From: an uncultured Cohaesibacter sp.
Lineage (GTDB): Bacteria; Pseudomonadota; Alphaproteobacteria; Rhizobiales; Cohaesibacteraceae
Direction: 5' to 3'
DNA length: 64,000 nucleotides
NCBI RefSeq assembly: GCF_963678225.1
Contig: NZ_OY782764.1
Span: forward strand, 1,431,001 to 1,495,000
Position numbers and translations under genes: made by a program. The first letter of the stretch is position 1. Each line of letters starts with the position of its first letter. The notes under the pieces are model-generated. The model was not told the origin of the DNA, did not search any database, and saw only the letters and a program-made list of their open reading frames with translations. Positions 26,038 to 35,895 of this stretch are shown here, piece after piece.

Positions 26038-27450
26038 ATGACCTTCCCTCCCTCCGCACTCCAGCAACCGATCACAAAGCTCACGTCTCTGACATTCGAT
26101 GAGCTTATGGTTGGTCGGTGTGCCAGCGTAACCCGAAGCCTGACACAGACAGATGTGAATCTGTTTGCGACGGTCTCTGGCAACGTGGATCCTCTTCATT
26201 TTCCTGAAGGGGCGGACAATGCTGTCTTCTCGCAGCCAGTTGGTCATGGCATGTGGGCTGGCGCGATTTTTTCCGGTTTGCTCGGCTCGCATTTGCCCGG
26301 ACCGGGCACCATCTATCGCAAGCAGAATTTGAAATTCCGCGCCCCTATTCCTCTGGAGGCCTGCGTTACGGCTTCGGTCTCTGTGGCCTCCAAAAGAACC
26401 TCGCCCAAGGGCCACAAGCTGGTAAGCTTCGATTGCCGGATGACGGATCAGGATGGCACAGTGCTGGTGGAAGGCACAGCAGAGGTCATTCCGCCACGCG
26501 CCCATTCCGATCAACCCGGGCATAGTTTGCCGGATTTTCAATTCATCACTCATGACCAGCTGACATCCCTGACAGACCAGTGTGCGGATTATGCCTCTCT
26601 GCCCACCGCAATTATCTATCCCTGCGATGCCCTGTCCCTGCAAAGCGCGTGTGACAGTGCAAAAATGGGGTTGATTGATCCGGTTCTGGTCGGGCCGCAG
26701 TCGAGCATTGAGGCGCTTGCTCGTGATCTGGGTCTTGATATATCTGCCTTCCGTCTGGTGGATGCGCGCCATGAAAAGGACGCCGCGCTCAAGGGTGTTG
26801 CTCTGGCAAAGGCCGGTGAAGTGGGCGCCGTGATGAAGGGCTCCCTGCATACGGATGAACTGATGGCTGCCGTCGTGCGTCGCGATAGTGGCCTGCGGAC
26901 CTATAACCGCATTAGCCATGTGTTCGTCATGAACGTGCCGACCTATCACAAGCCCTTGCTGATCACCGACGGTGTCGTCAATATTTCTCCCAACGCCGAT
27001 GACAAGGCGCATATCATTCAAAACGCGGTTGCGCTGGCCCATGTGCTGGGCGTGGAAACACCCAAGGTGGCCATTCTCTCTGCGTTGGAAACCGTAAATC
27101 CGAAAATCATTTCCACCGTTGATGCTGCGGTTCTGTGCAAGATGGCAGACCGAGGACAGATCAAGGGTGCCATTCTTGACGGGCCTTTGGCCTTCGATAA
27201 TGCCATTTCGAAGGATGCAGCAATGACCAAGGGCATCAAATCAGAGGTTGCTGGTGATCCGGACATTCTTCTGGCTCCGGATCTTGCATCCGCAAATATG
27301 CTGGTCAAGCAGCTTTCATTTCTGGCCCATGCCAATGCCGCCGGTATTGTTTTGGGGGCTGCTGTTCCGGTTATCCTGACCAGTCGTGCTGACAGCTTGT
27401 CGGCGCGCCTTGCTTCATGTGCTCTGGCTGTTCTGTTGGCAAACAGATAG
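26038..27450 (+). CDS. Bifunctional MaoC-like hydratase / phosphate acetyltransferase
   Basis: A 470-residue fusion. Residues ~1-160 form a MaoC/hot-dog hydratase-like domain (VSGNVDPLHF, GHGMWAGAIFSGLLG, the catalytic Asp/His region). Residues ~170-470 form a phosphate acetyl/butyryltransferase domain (GAVMKGSLHTDELM, NRISHVFVMNVPTY, GPLAFDNAIS, a GDPDILLAPDLASANML segment). The fusion is known in proteobacteria and the C-terminal domain acts as Pta, making acetyl-phosphate from acetyl-CoA. ackA follows after 36 bases, so the pair would give acetate and ATP. The role of the hydratase half is unclear. Confidence 0.88.
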   Translation: MTFPPSALQQPITKLTSLTFDELMVGRCASVTRSLTQTDVNLFATVSGNVDPLHFPEGADNAVFSQPVGHGMWAGAIFSGLLGSHLPGPGTIYRKQNLKFRAPIPLEACVTASVSVASKRTSPKGHKLVSFDCRMTDQDGTVLVEGTAEVIPPRAHSDQPGHSLPDFQFITHDQLTSLTDQCADYASLPTAIIYPCDALSLQSACDSAKMGLIDPVLVGPQSSIEALARDLGLDISAFRLVDARHEKDAALKGVALAKAGEVGAVMKGSLHTDELMAAVVRRDSGLRTYNRISHVFVMNVPTYHKPLLITDGVVNISPNADDKAHIIQNAVALAHVLGVETPKVAILSALETVNPKIISTVDAAVLCKMADRGQIKGAILDGPLAFDNAISKDAAMTKGIKSEVAGDPDILLAPDLASANMLVKQLSFLAHANAAGIVLGAAVPVILTSRADSLSARLASCALAVLLANR

Positions 27451-27486
27451 TCGGGCGTCCTAGTTTGAATAGAAAGAAAAGAACCA

Positions 27487-28689
27487 ATGACAGATATTAA
27501 AAAAGGCGCTTTGCTGGTCCTGAATAGTGGATCATCAAGCGTAAAATTCACGGTATTTCAGGTTGGTGACGCTGACCAGAAAATTGCGCTTTATTTCGGT
27601 GGTCAGCTCGATGGCATCGGCTCTTCAGCCCACCTCAAGGTGAAAACCGCTGCCAAGGAACTTTTGGCAGACGACTCCTGGGAGCATCTGGATCAGGGCA
27701 CGGTTCCTGCCATTTTGCCGCATCTGCTGGAATGGATCGAAAGCAAGCTGCCTGCCGATCTGCCGCTGATCGGCGCAGGCCATCGCGTGGTTCACGGTGG
27801 TGAAACCTTCGACAAGCCGATGCTCATCACGGATGAAATCATCGAAAAGCTGACCAGCCTTGCTCCGCTTGCCCCTCTGCATCAGCCGCAGAATGTTGCT
27901 GCCATCAAGGCCTTGGCCGCCAGCCGTCCTGACTTACCTCAGGTTGCCTGCTACGACACCGCTTTCCACCGCACCATTCCGGCCATTAATGGCACCTTCG
28001 CCATTCCCAAGGAATATACTGACGCCGGTGTAACCCGTTATGGCTTCCATGGCCTGTCCTACGAATATATCGCCTACAATCTGCGCCAGAACAAACCGGA
28101 CCTTGCCAAGGGCAAAGTCGTGGTGGCTCACCTTGGCAGCGGCGCAAGCCTTGCCGCCCTTCAGGATGGCGTCAGCATCGACACCTCCATGGGCTTCTCC
28201 GCGCTTGACGGCATCCCGATGGGCACGCGTCCGGGCAGCATGGATCCAGGCGTACTCATCTATCTGATGCGTGAGCACAACATGGACGTCGATGATCTGG
28301 AAAAGATGCTCTATTACAAATGCGGTATTCTGGGAATTTCCGATATCTCCAACGACATGCGCGACATTGAGGAAAATCAGGAACCGGGCGCTGTTCTGGC
28401 TCTGGATATCTTCTGCCAGCGCACAGCCAAGCAGATTGCTTCTCTGGCTGTTTCCCTTGGTGGTATCGACGCTCTGGTCTTCACCGCTGGCATCGGCGAA
28501 AACGGCCCGATCATCCGCGACAAAGTCTGCGCCGATCTGGCCTTTATGGGCATCAAGCTTGACGCCGGCAAGAACGACACACGCGGTGTTGAACTGATCT
28601 CTACTGAAGAGTCTGTTCCAGTCCTCGTCATTCCAACCGACGAAGAATTCATGATCGCGCAGCATGCCGTGAACATCCTGTCTGCATAA
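27487..28689 (+). CDS. ackA: Acetate kinase
   Basis: A 400-residue ASKHA-fold kinase. Signatures present: N-terminal LVLNSGSSSVKF (about residues 10-21), GHRVVHGGE, the DTAFHRTIP loop, YGFHGLSYEY, VVAHLGSGASLAA, and the C-terminal FTAGIGENGP. It converts acetyl-phosphate and ADP to acetate and ATP, or the reverse. Close linkage to the Pta-domain fusion gene makes an overflow or fermentation acetate module, in keeping with the glycyl radical enzyme elsewhere in the window. A terminator follows at once. Confidence 0.94.
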   Translation: MTDIKKGALLVLNSGSSSVKFTVFQVGDADQKIALYFGGQLDGIGSSAHLKVKTAAKELLADDSWEHLDQGTVPAILPHLLEWIESKLPADLPLIGAGHRVVHGGETFDKPMLITDEIIEKLTSLAPLAPLHQPQNVAAIKALAASRPDLPQVACYDTAFHRTIPAINGTFAIPKEYTDAGVTRYGFHGLSYEYIAYNLRQNKPDLAKGKVVVAHLGSGASLAALQDGVSIDTSMGFSALDGIPMGTRPGSMDPGVLIYLMREHNMDVDDLEKMLYYKCGILGISDISNDMRDIEENQEPGAVLALDIFCQRTAKQIASLAVSLGGIDALVFTAGIGENGPIIRDKVCADLAFMGIKLDAGKNDTRGVELISTEESVPVLVIPTDEEFMIAQHAVNILSA

Positions 28690-28713
28690 GCCAGACCAAC
28701 AGATACAAGATTC

Positions 28714-28749
28714 AAACCGGCTTCAGGAAACTGGAGCCGGTTTCTTTTT
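28714..28749 (+). terminator. Rho-independent terminator after ackA
   Basis: AAACCGGCTTC and GGAGCCGGTTT (28714-28743, one G-T wobble) form the stem, followed by TTTCTTTTT-like residues. Confidence 0.85.
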
Positions 28750-28906
28750 GGTCTTTATGTGTCTCTTTGGAAGGCTCTTTTGTCGAGGATGCGGATAAAG
28801 AGTTGCAAGCCAGTTGGCCGATACGCTAAGCACAAGGCCACAACATCAGGTGGTTTCGCCCGACTGGGACCAAGCGCTGAGCCGCCGCAGGAAGAAAGAA
28901 AAAGTT

Positions 28907-29917
28907 TTGAAACGCGTCTTCATTACGGGCACCGCCGGCTTCATCGGTTTTCATCTCGCCAAATTGCTCCTTGCCGAAGGTTTTGCTGTGCATGGCTACG
29001 ATGCCATGACCGACTATTACGACGTGAGACTGAAAGAGCGTCGCCATGCCATGCTGCGACAGAATGAGCATTTTCAGGCAACCGTCGGCATGCTGGAAGA
29101 TGCGGACCTGCTCAACCGGGTGATGGAGGATTTTCAGCCCGATGTGATTGTGCATCTGGCAGGTCAGGCTGGCGTGCGCTACAGCATGGAAAATCCCCGC
29201 TCCTATCTGGAATCCAACATTGTGGGTAGCTTCAATATTCTCGAAGCCGCCAACCAGTTCAAGGTCGATCATCTCTTGATGGCCTCCACCTCTTCGGTCT
29301 ATGGCGCCAATGAGGTTCAGCCCTTCCGCGAAACAGACAAGGTGGATCTGCAGGTCTCCTTCTATGCCGCCACAAAGAAATCCTGCGAGAGCATGGCCCA
29401 TTCCTATGCCCATCTGTGGGGGCTGCCGGTGACCATGTTCCGTTTCTTTACGGTCTATGGACCGTGGGGACGACCAGACATGGCGCTGTTCAAATTCACC
29501 GATGCCATTCTCGACGGCCGTCCGATCGACATCTATAACAATGGCGAAATGTATCGTGATTTCACCTATATCGATGATCTGGTGCGCGCCATTCACCTGC
29601 TGATTGACGCGGTGCCCGAACGCCCGGAAGACGGTCAGGTGGAAGAAGGGGACAGTCTGTCTCCTGTTGCCCCTTATCGCGTGGTCAATATCGGCAACTC
29701 CAATAAAGTGCGCCTGCTTGATTTTGTCGATGCCATCGAAGCGGAGTTGGGCATCAAGGCCGAGCGCAACTATCTGCCCATGCAGAAGGGCGATGTCTAT
29801 GAGACCTATGCCAACTGCGATCTGCTCAAATCACTGACCGATTACGCGCCAAAAACCGATATTCGCGCTGGCGTTGGCAAATTCGTACACTGGTTCCGCG
29901 ATTATTACGACAAGTGA
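28907..29917 (+). CDS. UDP-glucuronate 4-epimerase (extended SDR family)
   Basis: A 336-residue nucleotide-sugar epimerase. The Rossmann motif [12 protein letters not shown] begins near residue 5, followed by [14 protein letters not shown], the catalytic Ser/Tyr pair in ASTSSVYG and [10 protein letters not shown] (YxxxK), and [17 protein letters not shown], typical of UDP-glucuronate 4-epimerases such as LpsL/Cap1J. There is no ATG near the expected start; TTG 28907 fits homologs that begin MKRVLVTG and has AGGAAG 12 bases upstream. The product, UDP-galacturonate, feeds surface polysaccharide synthesis. It stands alone between two terminators or gaps. Confidence 0.85.
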   Translation: MKRVFITGTAGFIGFHLAKLLLAEGFAVHGYDAMTDYYDVRLKERRHAMLRQNEHFQATVGMLEDADLLNRVMEDFQPDVIVHLAGQAGVRYSMENPRSYLESNIVGSFNILEAANQFKVDHLLMASTSSVYGANEVQPFRETDKVDLQVSFYAATKKSCESMAHSYAHLWGLPVTMFRFFTVYGPWGRPDMALFKFTDAILDGRPIDIYNNGEMYRDFTYIDDLVRAIHLLIDAVPERPEDGQVEEGDSLSPVAPYRVVNIGNSNKVRLLDFVDAIEAELGIKAERNYLPMQKGDVYETYANCDLLKSLTDYAPKTDIRAGVGKFVHWFRDYYDK

Positions 29918-30095
29918 TGGCCCGTGAGAGCATAGCGCGGCTGTGCTATTGACAGAGCTCGGCATCGGCCTTTTCGTAAAATCGGGAGCATGACGCCATT
30001 TCGGCTGCCCCAAGAGGGCTGCGGCATGATGACTGCTGCAAAAAGATAACTTGTTCCCGCCCTTTACGGTTCCTATTTTTTGCTTGAAATTCAAA

Positions 30096-30123
30096 AAAAT
30101 GTCATCTTTAGCAGTGACATTTT
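30096..30123. promoter_or_regulatory. Inverted repeat upstream of malonyl-CoA decarboxylase gene
   Basis: AAAATGTCA (30096-30104), 10-base spacer, TGACATTTT (30115-30123), a perfect 9-base-pair dyad ending 36 bases before the start codon. A TTGAAA hexamer stands about 20 bases upstream. The position suits a regulator binding over the promoter; the regulator is not in the window. Confidence 0.5.
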
Positions 30124-30159
30124 GCCTTCAAGATCAAAGAGACCAAAGGGGTTTACACT

Positions 30160-31512
30160 ATGGCAGCCAAGAGTTTTCTCAGTGACATGCTTCAACGCAT
30201 TGCAAACGCAGGCCCCTTTCTGTCGTCCAAGGCGGCTATGACACCGGATCATTTGATCCCGCTTTGCAAGGAACTGGTAGGCGACAAGGGTGAAGCATCA
30301 GGACTGAAAAACGCGCTCAAGATTCTCGAGATCTATGAAGCAGCCTCTGAAGAAGAACGCCACAGCTTTTTCGTCAAGGTCGCGGAAGAATTCGGCGTTG
30401 ATCACGATGCACTGGCAAAGGCCGTCGCTCAATGGGAGCCGGGGGATCATGCAGCCGCTCGCGAGCTCTATTTCGCCGCCGAGCCCAAAAGCCAGGAACT
30501 CATCCGTCGCCTCAATCGGGTGCCCGGATCAACTGCGCGGCTTGTGGCTATGCGCGCCGATCTGCTGAATTATGTTAAGGCCGAGCCAGAGCTCAAGAGT
30601 CTGGATCATGATTTCCAGCACCTGTTTTCTGCATGGTTCAACCGTGGGTTCCTCGAAATCGAGCGGATCGACTGGTCTACGTCAGCCGAGATTCTCGAAA
30701 AGATCATCGCCTATGAAGCGGTACACCGTATCCATGGGTGGGATGATCTGCGCCAGCGTGTGGCCGATCCGGACCGGCGTCTGTTTGCCTTCTTCCATCC
30801 GGCAATGCCAACAGATCCACTGATCTTTGTGGAAGTGGCACTGACGCGTGAAATCCCCAAATCCATCGCCTCCATTCTGGAGCAGGAGAGGGAGCATATT
30901 GAACCGGGCGCAGCCAATGCCGCGATTTTCTATTCTATCTCCAACTGTCAGGTCGGTTTGCGCGGCATCTCCTTTGGCAACTTCCTGATCAAGCAGGTTG
31001 TTGCCGAGCTGCAGAAGGAATTCCCGGCCCTGCATACCTTTGTAACCCTGTCACCGGTGCCCGGCTTCCGCCGTTGGGTCAAGAGTGCCATTGAAAATGA
31101 GGATCCGCTTCTCAAGCCCGAAGAACGCGCGGTTCTGGAACAGCTTGGCGATGACGAGCTGCCAGCAGATGATTTCGTCCAGCGTCTGGCTGCTCGTTAT
31201 CTGGTCAATGCCCGCAGCAAGAAGGGCACGGCCTATGATCCTGTCGCCAACTTCCATCTTGGGAATGGGGCGCTGCTGCATAAGGTTCATGCCAATGCCG
31301 ACCATTCCGAGCGCGGCAGAAGCATCAGCTGGGGTGTGATGGTCAATTATCTCTATGACGAGAATAAAATTGAAGAACACCATCAGGCCTATGCAACGGA
31401 CAGCACGGTTGCTGCCTCCTCAGAAGTCAAGTCTCTGGCCAATGCCAAAGTCAAGCTGGCTCCGGTCGCTGCAGCCAAGGCTGCCACGCCTCCTAAAGCA
31501 GAAACCGCTTGA
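30160..31512 (+). CDS. Malonyl-CoA decarboxylase
   Basis: A 450-residue enzyme that decarboxylates malonyl-CoA to acetyl-CoA. N-terminal helical domain (residues ~1-150) then the acetyltransferase-like catalytic domain. The catalytic Ser is likely in FVTLSPVPGFRRW (about residue 297) and the His in ANFHLGNGALLHKV. The C-terminus has an Ala/Lys/Pro-rich tail of about 40 residues beyond the family core. It is monocistronic: dyad upstream, strong terminator downstream. No malonate transporter or malonyl-CoA synthetase is adjacent, unlike rhizobial matABC. Confidence 0.9.
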   Translation: MAAKSFLSDMLQRIANAGPFLSSKAAMTPDHLIPLCKELVGDKGEASGLKNALKILEIYEAASEEERHSFFVKVAEEFGVDHDALAKAVAQWEPGDHAAARELYFAAEPKSQELIRRLNRVPGSTARLVAMRADLLNYVKAEPELKSLDHDFQHLFSAWFNRGFLEIERIDWSTSAEILEKIIAYEAVHRIHGWDDLRQRVADPDRRLFAFFHPAMPTDPLIFVEVALTREIPKSIASILEQEREHIEPGAANAAIFYSISNCQVGLRGISFGNFLIKQVVAELQKEFPALHTFVTLSPVPGFRRWVKSAIENEDPLLKPEERAVLEQLGDDELPADDFVQRLAARYLVNARSKKGTAYDPVANFHLGNGALLHKVHANADHSERGRSISWGVMVNYLYDENKIEEHHQAYATDSTVAASSEVKSLANAKVKLAPVAAAKAATPPKAETA

Positions 31513-31540
31513 GTCTTTTGAGGCTTATTCATCAAATAAG

Positions 31541-31578
31541 ACACCCGGCAAGCTTTCGCATGCCGGGTGTTGTTTTTT
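31541..31578 (+). terminator. Rho-independent terminator after malonyl-CoA decarboxylase gene
   Basis: ACACCCGGCA (31541-31550) and TGCCGGGTGT (31561-31570) form a perfect 10-base-pair stem, followed by TGTTTTTT. Confidence 0.9.
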
Positions 31579-31893
31579 GGTGCTTGCAACCAGAATAATA
31601 CTTCTATTGTTGCAATATTTCCTTGCCTCAGAAGGTCAATTGAAGACTTTAGGCGTATGCTCTTATTCTATCGCAGTAATATATTGTAAATTAACAGATA
31701 TATTTATTTGTCTTCTTAACCAACCGTCCACCATGTTTGCTTACCCTGTCTAAAAAGGCCCTGTATTTAGCCGCGTTCAAGGCGCGCGCTTTCTCATTTC
31801 AAGAGACTCAGGGCTCCGATTGCATCGGATGATACGAGCTGATGCCATTCTGTTGAGGTTGAGTGTTGCTTGTGCAACTGAAGGGGAGACATG
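31579..31893. other. Non-coding, AT-rich leader of the chemoreceptor gene
   Basis: About 315 bases without a gene. AT-rich in 31600-31740. It must carry the chemoreceptor promoter; I could not assign a sigma factor. Confidence 0.4.
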
Positions 31894-33570
31894 ATGCGTT
31901 TGACCATTGCTAAGCGGCTGTATTTGCTGGTGGGGCTGTTTTTTGTTGGCCTTTCGCTGTTGACTGTCACCATGGATTTCAGCTTCCGGGGCGAGCTTTC
32001 CAGCCAGAAGTCGGCTGAACTGCAAAGCCTTGTTGACGCGGCTGTCAATGTTGCTCAGTCCAAATATGATTCCTTCAAGGCCGGAGACCTCAGTGAAGCA
32101 GAAGCACAGGCAGCAGCCGCCAAGGCAATCGAGGCAATGCGCTATCGCGGCAAGGAGTATTTCTGGATCAATGACATGAAGAATGTCATTGTGATGCATG
32201 CTGCCAAGCCGGAACTGGTTGGCAAGGATCTCTCAAGCCTAAAGGATGCGAATGACGTCGCCATCTTCCCCACTTTCGTGAAAACCGTCCAAGCCGAGGG
32301 CGGGGGCTTTGTAGGCTATATGTGGCCGAAGGCTGGCTCGGATACAGCTGTCGACAAGCTTTCCTATGTGAAGGGCTTTGCGCCTTGGGGCTGGGTTATC
32401 GGCACTGGCGTCTATATGGATGACCTGCAGGCGATTCTCTGGACCAATACAAAGATCATGTTCGGTATTGGGGGGCTTGTGCTGTTGATCTGTTTTCTGG
32501 CCGCGTGGTTTACCCTTCGCTCCATCATCACGCCAATGGGCGCGCTGAAAGGGGCCATGTTGTCGCTGGCTTCAAATGAAACGGTTACCGAGATTCCGGC
32601 AGAAGGGCGAAGCGATGAGTTGGGAGAGATGGCCGAAGCGGTCAAGACGTTCCGCGATATGGGCGCCGAACGCAGACAGCTTGCCATACAGCAAGAAAAA
32701 GATCAGGCGGCGCGGGCCGAGCGTCAGGGCCGGATTGATCAGTTGATCGCATCCTTCCGTCAGGAAGCCAGTCAAGAGTTGCATGTGGTATCCGAGCAGA
32801 TGCAACGCTTGCAAGCAACAGCCAACAATCTGGCGGATCTGTCGCAATCCTCAGCCTCCCGCTCCCATCAGGCACAGGATGCAGCAACCCTTGCGTCCTC
32901 GAATGTGCAGACAGTGGCTGCGGCCAGTGAGGAATTCTCCGCCTCCATCGGTGAAATCGCCCGACAGGTTGATCAGGCGACCAGCGCTGTCAACACGGCG
33001 ATGATCACGACTGGAGCGGCCAATGATCGCGTTGGCAGTCTGGCCGAGGCTGCCCAGCAGATTGGGGATGTTGTCAGCCTCATTCGCGATATTGCTGAAC
33101 AAACCAACCTGTTGGCGCTCAATGCAACCATAGAGGCCGCCCGCGCTGGTGAAATGGGCAAGGGCTTTGCCGTCGTAGCTGCCGAAGTGAAAGAATTGGC
33201 CAACCAGACCAGCAAGGCAACCGAGCAGATTTCGGCTCAGATCAACGCCATTCAGGGTGAAACGCAGGAAGCGGTGCAGTCCATCGAGGAAATCGGCACC
33301 ACAATCGAGCAGGTCAACAGCTTCACCGCGTCGATCTCCGAAGCCGTCCAACAGCAGAATCTGGCGACCAATGAAATAGCCAACTCCATTCAGGAAGCGG
33401 CCCGAGGCACAACGGCCCTCAGTCAGGATATTAGCGTCGTGTCAGGTGCGGTGGGCCAGACAAACAGTGCGGTGGATGAGGTGAATACCGTGTCCAGAGA
33501 TGTGAATGCTTGTGCTGACGGGCTGGCCAACACGGTAGACCAGTTCCTGCTCAAGGTATCAAAAGCATAA
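31894..33570 (+). CDS. Methyl-accepting chemotaxis protein with single-Cache sensor
   Basis: A 558-residue transmembrane chemoreceptor. First membrane helix residues ~8-28; periplasmic sCache_2-like domain ~30-180 ([26 protein letters not shown]); second helix ~187-210; HAMP; cytoplasmic signalling domain ~300-550 with hairpin tip [20 protein letters not shown]. Of two adjacent ATGs the second, at 31894, has the better-spaced GGGGAG. Ligands of such Cache domains are often small organic acids. The stop codon lies inside the first unit of an 8-base tandem repeat. Confidence 0.9.
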   Translation: MRLTIAKRLYLLVGLFFVGLSLLTVTMDFSFRGELSSQKSAELQSLVDAAVNVAQSKYDSFKAGDLSEAEAQAAAAKAIEAMRYRGKEYFWINDMKNVIVMHAAKPELVGKDLSSLKDANDVAIFPTFVKTVQAEGGGFVGYMWPKAGSDTAVDKLSYVKGFAPWGWVIGTGVYMDDLQAILWTNTKIMFGIGGLVLLICFLAAWFTLRSIITPMGALKGAMLSLASNETVTEIPAEGRSDELGEMAEAVKTFRDMGAERRQLAIQQEKDQAARAERQGRIDQLIASFRQEASQELHVVSEQMQRLQATANNLADLSQSSASRSHQAQDAATLASSNVQTVAAASEEFSASIGEIARQVDQATSAVNTAMITTGAANDRVGSLAEAAQQIGDVVSLIRDIAEQTNLLALNATIEAARAGEMGKGFAVVAAEVKELANQTSKATEQISAQINAIQGETQEAVQSIEEIGTTIEQVNSFTASISEAVQQQNLATNEIANSIQEAARGTTALSQDISVVSGAVGQTNSAVDEVNTVSRDVNACADGLANTVDQFLLKVSKA

Positions 33571-33600
33571 AAGCATAAAAGCATAAAAGCATAAAAGCAG
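33561..33600 (+). repeat. 8-base tandem repeat spanning the chemoreceptor stop codon
   Basis: Five copies of AAAAGCAT (the last reads AAAAGCAG) run from 33561 to 33600. The first copy supplies the final Ala codon and the TAA stop, so copy-number change would not alter the protein but would alter the 3' untranslated spacing. Confidence 0.9.
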
Positions 33601-33658
33601 GGGAGCGGGTGCGTCGGCATTGGTTCGCGCTGGACTGGTACAATGTGCATAGATAAGC

Positions 33659-33685
33659 AAAGGGCGGGGTTTCCGCCCTTTTTCT
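33659..33685 (+). terminator. Rho-independent terminator after the chemoreceptor
   Basis: AAAGGGCGG (33659-33667), 5-base loop, CCGCCCTTT (33673-33681) followed by TTCTT. Confidence 0.88.
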
Positions 33686-33772
33686 TGCGTGTGTCCTTGT
33701 CAGTCGCTATAGAAGAGCCCCGGATACGGTGTTTGATCCGGCACTCCAGACAGATAACGCTCAAGGATGATT

Positions 33773-34993
33773 ATGGCACAGCGGCGCGGCGGACAGTCTT
33801 CCAGACAAGGAAACCCCAAAGGCGGGGCAAAAGCGGCCTCAGGCGGCAAACGCGGCGCTACGGGTGCTCCGCGCGGCAAGGATGAGCGCGGCGGGCGCAG
33901 CAACTTTTCAGGCCGCAAACCCGAGTTCAAACCGGGCCGTATTGTCAAACATGGCGACCGGGACAAATCCCAGTCGAAAAATGCGTCCAAGTCCCAAAGT
34001 CAAACGCAGGGAAAAGCGCTCCATGAAGCGCGAGAAACCTTTGTGCTGCCACCCCGTCCAGAAGGCCCCCAGCCGCGCCGGGCCCCCTTCGCGCTGATGG
34101 TCACCAGGCCTTGGCAGGACTATGCCCTGCTGGATATGGGGCACGGTCGCAAGCTGGAACGCTACGGCCCTTACACCATCGTGCGCCCCGAACCGCAGGC
34201 CATGGGCAGTCCGCGTCTGGGGGCGGACGTCTGGGATGCTGCCGATGCATTCTTCACCGGCGATTTGGAAGAAGAGGGGCCGGGCCGCTGGCGCTATCCT
34301 TCTCCTCTGGGTGAAACCTGGGAAACCAGTTGGGATGATATCCGATTTTACGGGCGCTTCACGGCCTTTCGCCATGTGGGCTTCTTCCCCGAGCAGGCCG
34401 CTCATTGGGCCTGGATGGACAAGCAGATCCGCTCCGCCTATCTGGGTCGCGCACCGCGGATACTCAACCTGTTTGGCTATTCCGGCGTTGCCTCGCTGGT
34501 TGCGGCCCGTGCAGGCGCTGAGGTAACCCATGTGGATGCCTCCAAGAAGGCTGTGGGCTATGGCAAGGAAAACCAGATGCTTGCCGGTCTTGATGACAAG
34601 CCCATCCGCTGGATTGTCGATGACGCCATGAAATTCGTTCAGCGCGAAATCCGCCGTGGAAATGTCTATGACGGCATCCTGCTCGATCCACCCAAATTCG
34701 GGCGCGGGCCCAAGGGCGAGGTCTGGCAATTGTTTGAAATGCTACCCGAGATGCTGGATGCCTGCCGCCAGATCCTCTCCAAAGAGGCGCTTTTCTATAC
34801 ACTCACCTGCTACGCCATGCGCGCCTCCTACGCGGCCTTTGACGAGTTGATGATCGAAGTGATGACCGGGCAGGGTGGAATTGTTGAATCCGGCGAGTTG
34901 ATGATTGCTGAGGAGGGCGGAGCCCGCACGCTCAATACCTCGATTTATACCCGCTGGCGACCACTCACAAAGCAAGAGGAGGCGGACCAATGA
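33773..34993 (+). CDS. Class I SAM-dependent (rRNA-type) methyltransferase
   Basis: A 406-residue protein. The first ~90 residues are a low-complexity, strongly basic Gly/Arg/Lys/Ser-rich tail likely to bind RNA. The rest is a Rossmann methyltransferase: motif I LNLFGYSGVASLVAA with acidic HVDASK after it, and motif IV GILLDPPKFGRG. It resembles the RlmI/RlmK-type catalytic domain without a clear PUA domain. AAGGA precedes ATG 33773. Its stop overlaps the start of a SpoU-type methyltransferase, so the two RNA-modification genes are coupled. The exact target nucleotide is unknown. Confidence 0.82.
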   Translation: MAQRRGGQSSRQGNPKGGAKAASGGKRGATGAPRGKDERGGRSNFSGRKPEFKPGRIVKHGDRDKSQSKNASKSQSQTQGKALHEARETFVLPPRPEGPQPRRAPFALMVTRPWQDYALLDMGHGRKLERYGPYTIVRPEPQAMGSPRLGADVWDAADAFFTGDLEEEGPGRWRYPSPLGETWETSWDDIRFYGRFTAFRHVGFFPEQAAHWAWMDKQIRSAYLGRAPRILNLFGYSGVASLVAARAGAEVTHVDASKKAVGYGKENQMLAGLDDKPIRWIVDDAMKFVQREIRRGNVYDGILLDPPKFGRGPKGEVWQLFEMLPEMLDACRQILSKEALFYTLTCYAMRASYAAFDELMIEVMTGQGGIVESGELMIAEEGGARTLNTSIYTRWRPLTKQEEADQ

Positions 34994-35841
34994 CAGAATT
35001 GGAAAGCCGCGCGACCAAAAAAGGTCTGATCAAGGAAATCACAGCCGTTTCCAACCAGCATATCAAGGATATTCGCGCCCTTGAGCGGCGCAAGGTGCGC
35101 AATCAGACCGGCCAGTTCATGGCCGAAGGGTTGCAGCTTGTTGCCTTTGCGCTGGAAGCTGGCTGGGATGCGGACATTCTGGTTTATGCCAAGAATATCA
35201 AGAGCCATGATCTGGTCCAACAGGTGGCCGCCAAGGTCTATGCCCGAGGCGGGCTCATTCTGGAAGTCTCCGAACAGGTGCTTTCCAAGCTCACCCATCG
35301 TGACAACCCCCAGCATGTGATCGGTGTCTTTCGCCAACGTTATGGCCAGCTCACCGATCTGGCCTCTGACCTTGAAGCAGCCGGAGGTGATATGGTCGTG
35401 GCGATGGAAGGGGTGAAAGATCCGGGCAATCTGGGCACCTCCATCCGGACTTCCGATGCTGTGGGCGCCAGCGCCTTGCTTCTGATTGGAGAGACCACGG
35501 ACCCCTTCAGCCTTGAAGCCGTGCGGGCCACCATGGGCTCCATTTTCCATGTGCCGCTCTATCGCGCCACGCGAGAGGAATTCCTCAGCTGGCGCAAGAG
35601 CTGGCCCGGCGACATTGTCGGCACCCATCTGAAGGGCGCAGTGGACTATCGGTCCGTCAAACCGAAGGATCCCTTGATGGTGATGATGGGCAACGAGCAA
35701 TCGGGCCTACCGGATGAGTTTGCAGAAAGCTGTGATCATCTGGTCAAGATCCCCATGGACGGACGGGCCGAGAGCCTCAATCTGGCCGTCTCCACTGGCA
35801 TCACGCTCTTCCGCCTGCGCGAAGGTAAGCTGGGGCTTTAA
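34990..35841 (+). CDS. TrmH/SpoU-family RNA 2'-O-methyltransferase
   Basis: A 283-residue SPOUT enzyme. N-terminal substrate-binding region (residues ~20-105) and C-terminal knotted domain with the three SpoU motifs: KDPGNLGTSIRTSDA, MMGNEQSGLPD and IPMDGRAESLNLAVS. Probably methylates ribose in 23S rRNA or tRNA. It starts in a 4-base overlap (ATGA) with the preceding methyltransferase. Confidence 0.88.
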   Translation: MTELESRATKKGLIKEITAVSNQHIKDIRALERRKVRNQTGQFMAEGLQLVAFALEAGWDADILVYAKNIKSHDLVQQVAAKVYARGGLILEVSEQVLSKLTHRDNPQHVIGVFRQRYGQLTDLASDLEAAGGDMVVAMEGVKDPGNLGTSIRTSDAVGASALLLIGETTDPFSLEAVRATMGSIFHVPLYRATREEFLSWRKSWPGDIVGTHLKGAVDYRSVKPKDPLMVMMGNEQSGLPDEFAESCDHLVKIPMDGRAESLNLAVSTGITLFRLREGKLGL

Positions 35842-35895
35842 TCAGGTCACAAGGGTTCCTATATGGGCAGGACTGTTGCTCACAAAGGAATCCTC

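Noticed and set aside
33561..33600. CRISPR-like array
   Set aside because: The units are 8 bases, directly adjacent and without spacers; this is a simple tandem repeat. No CRISPR array or cas gene is seen in the window.
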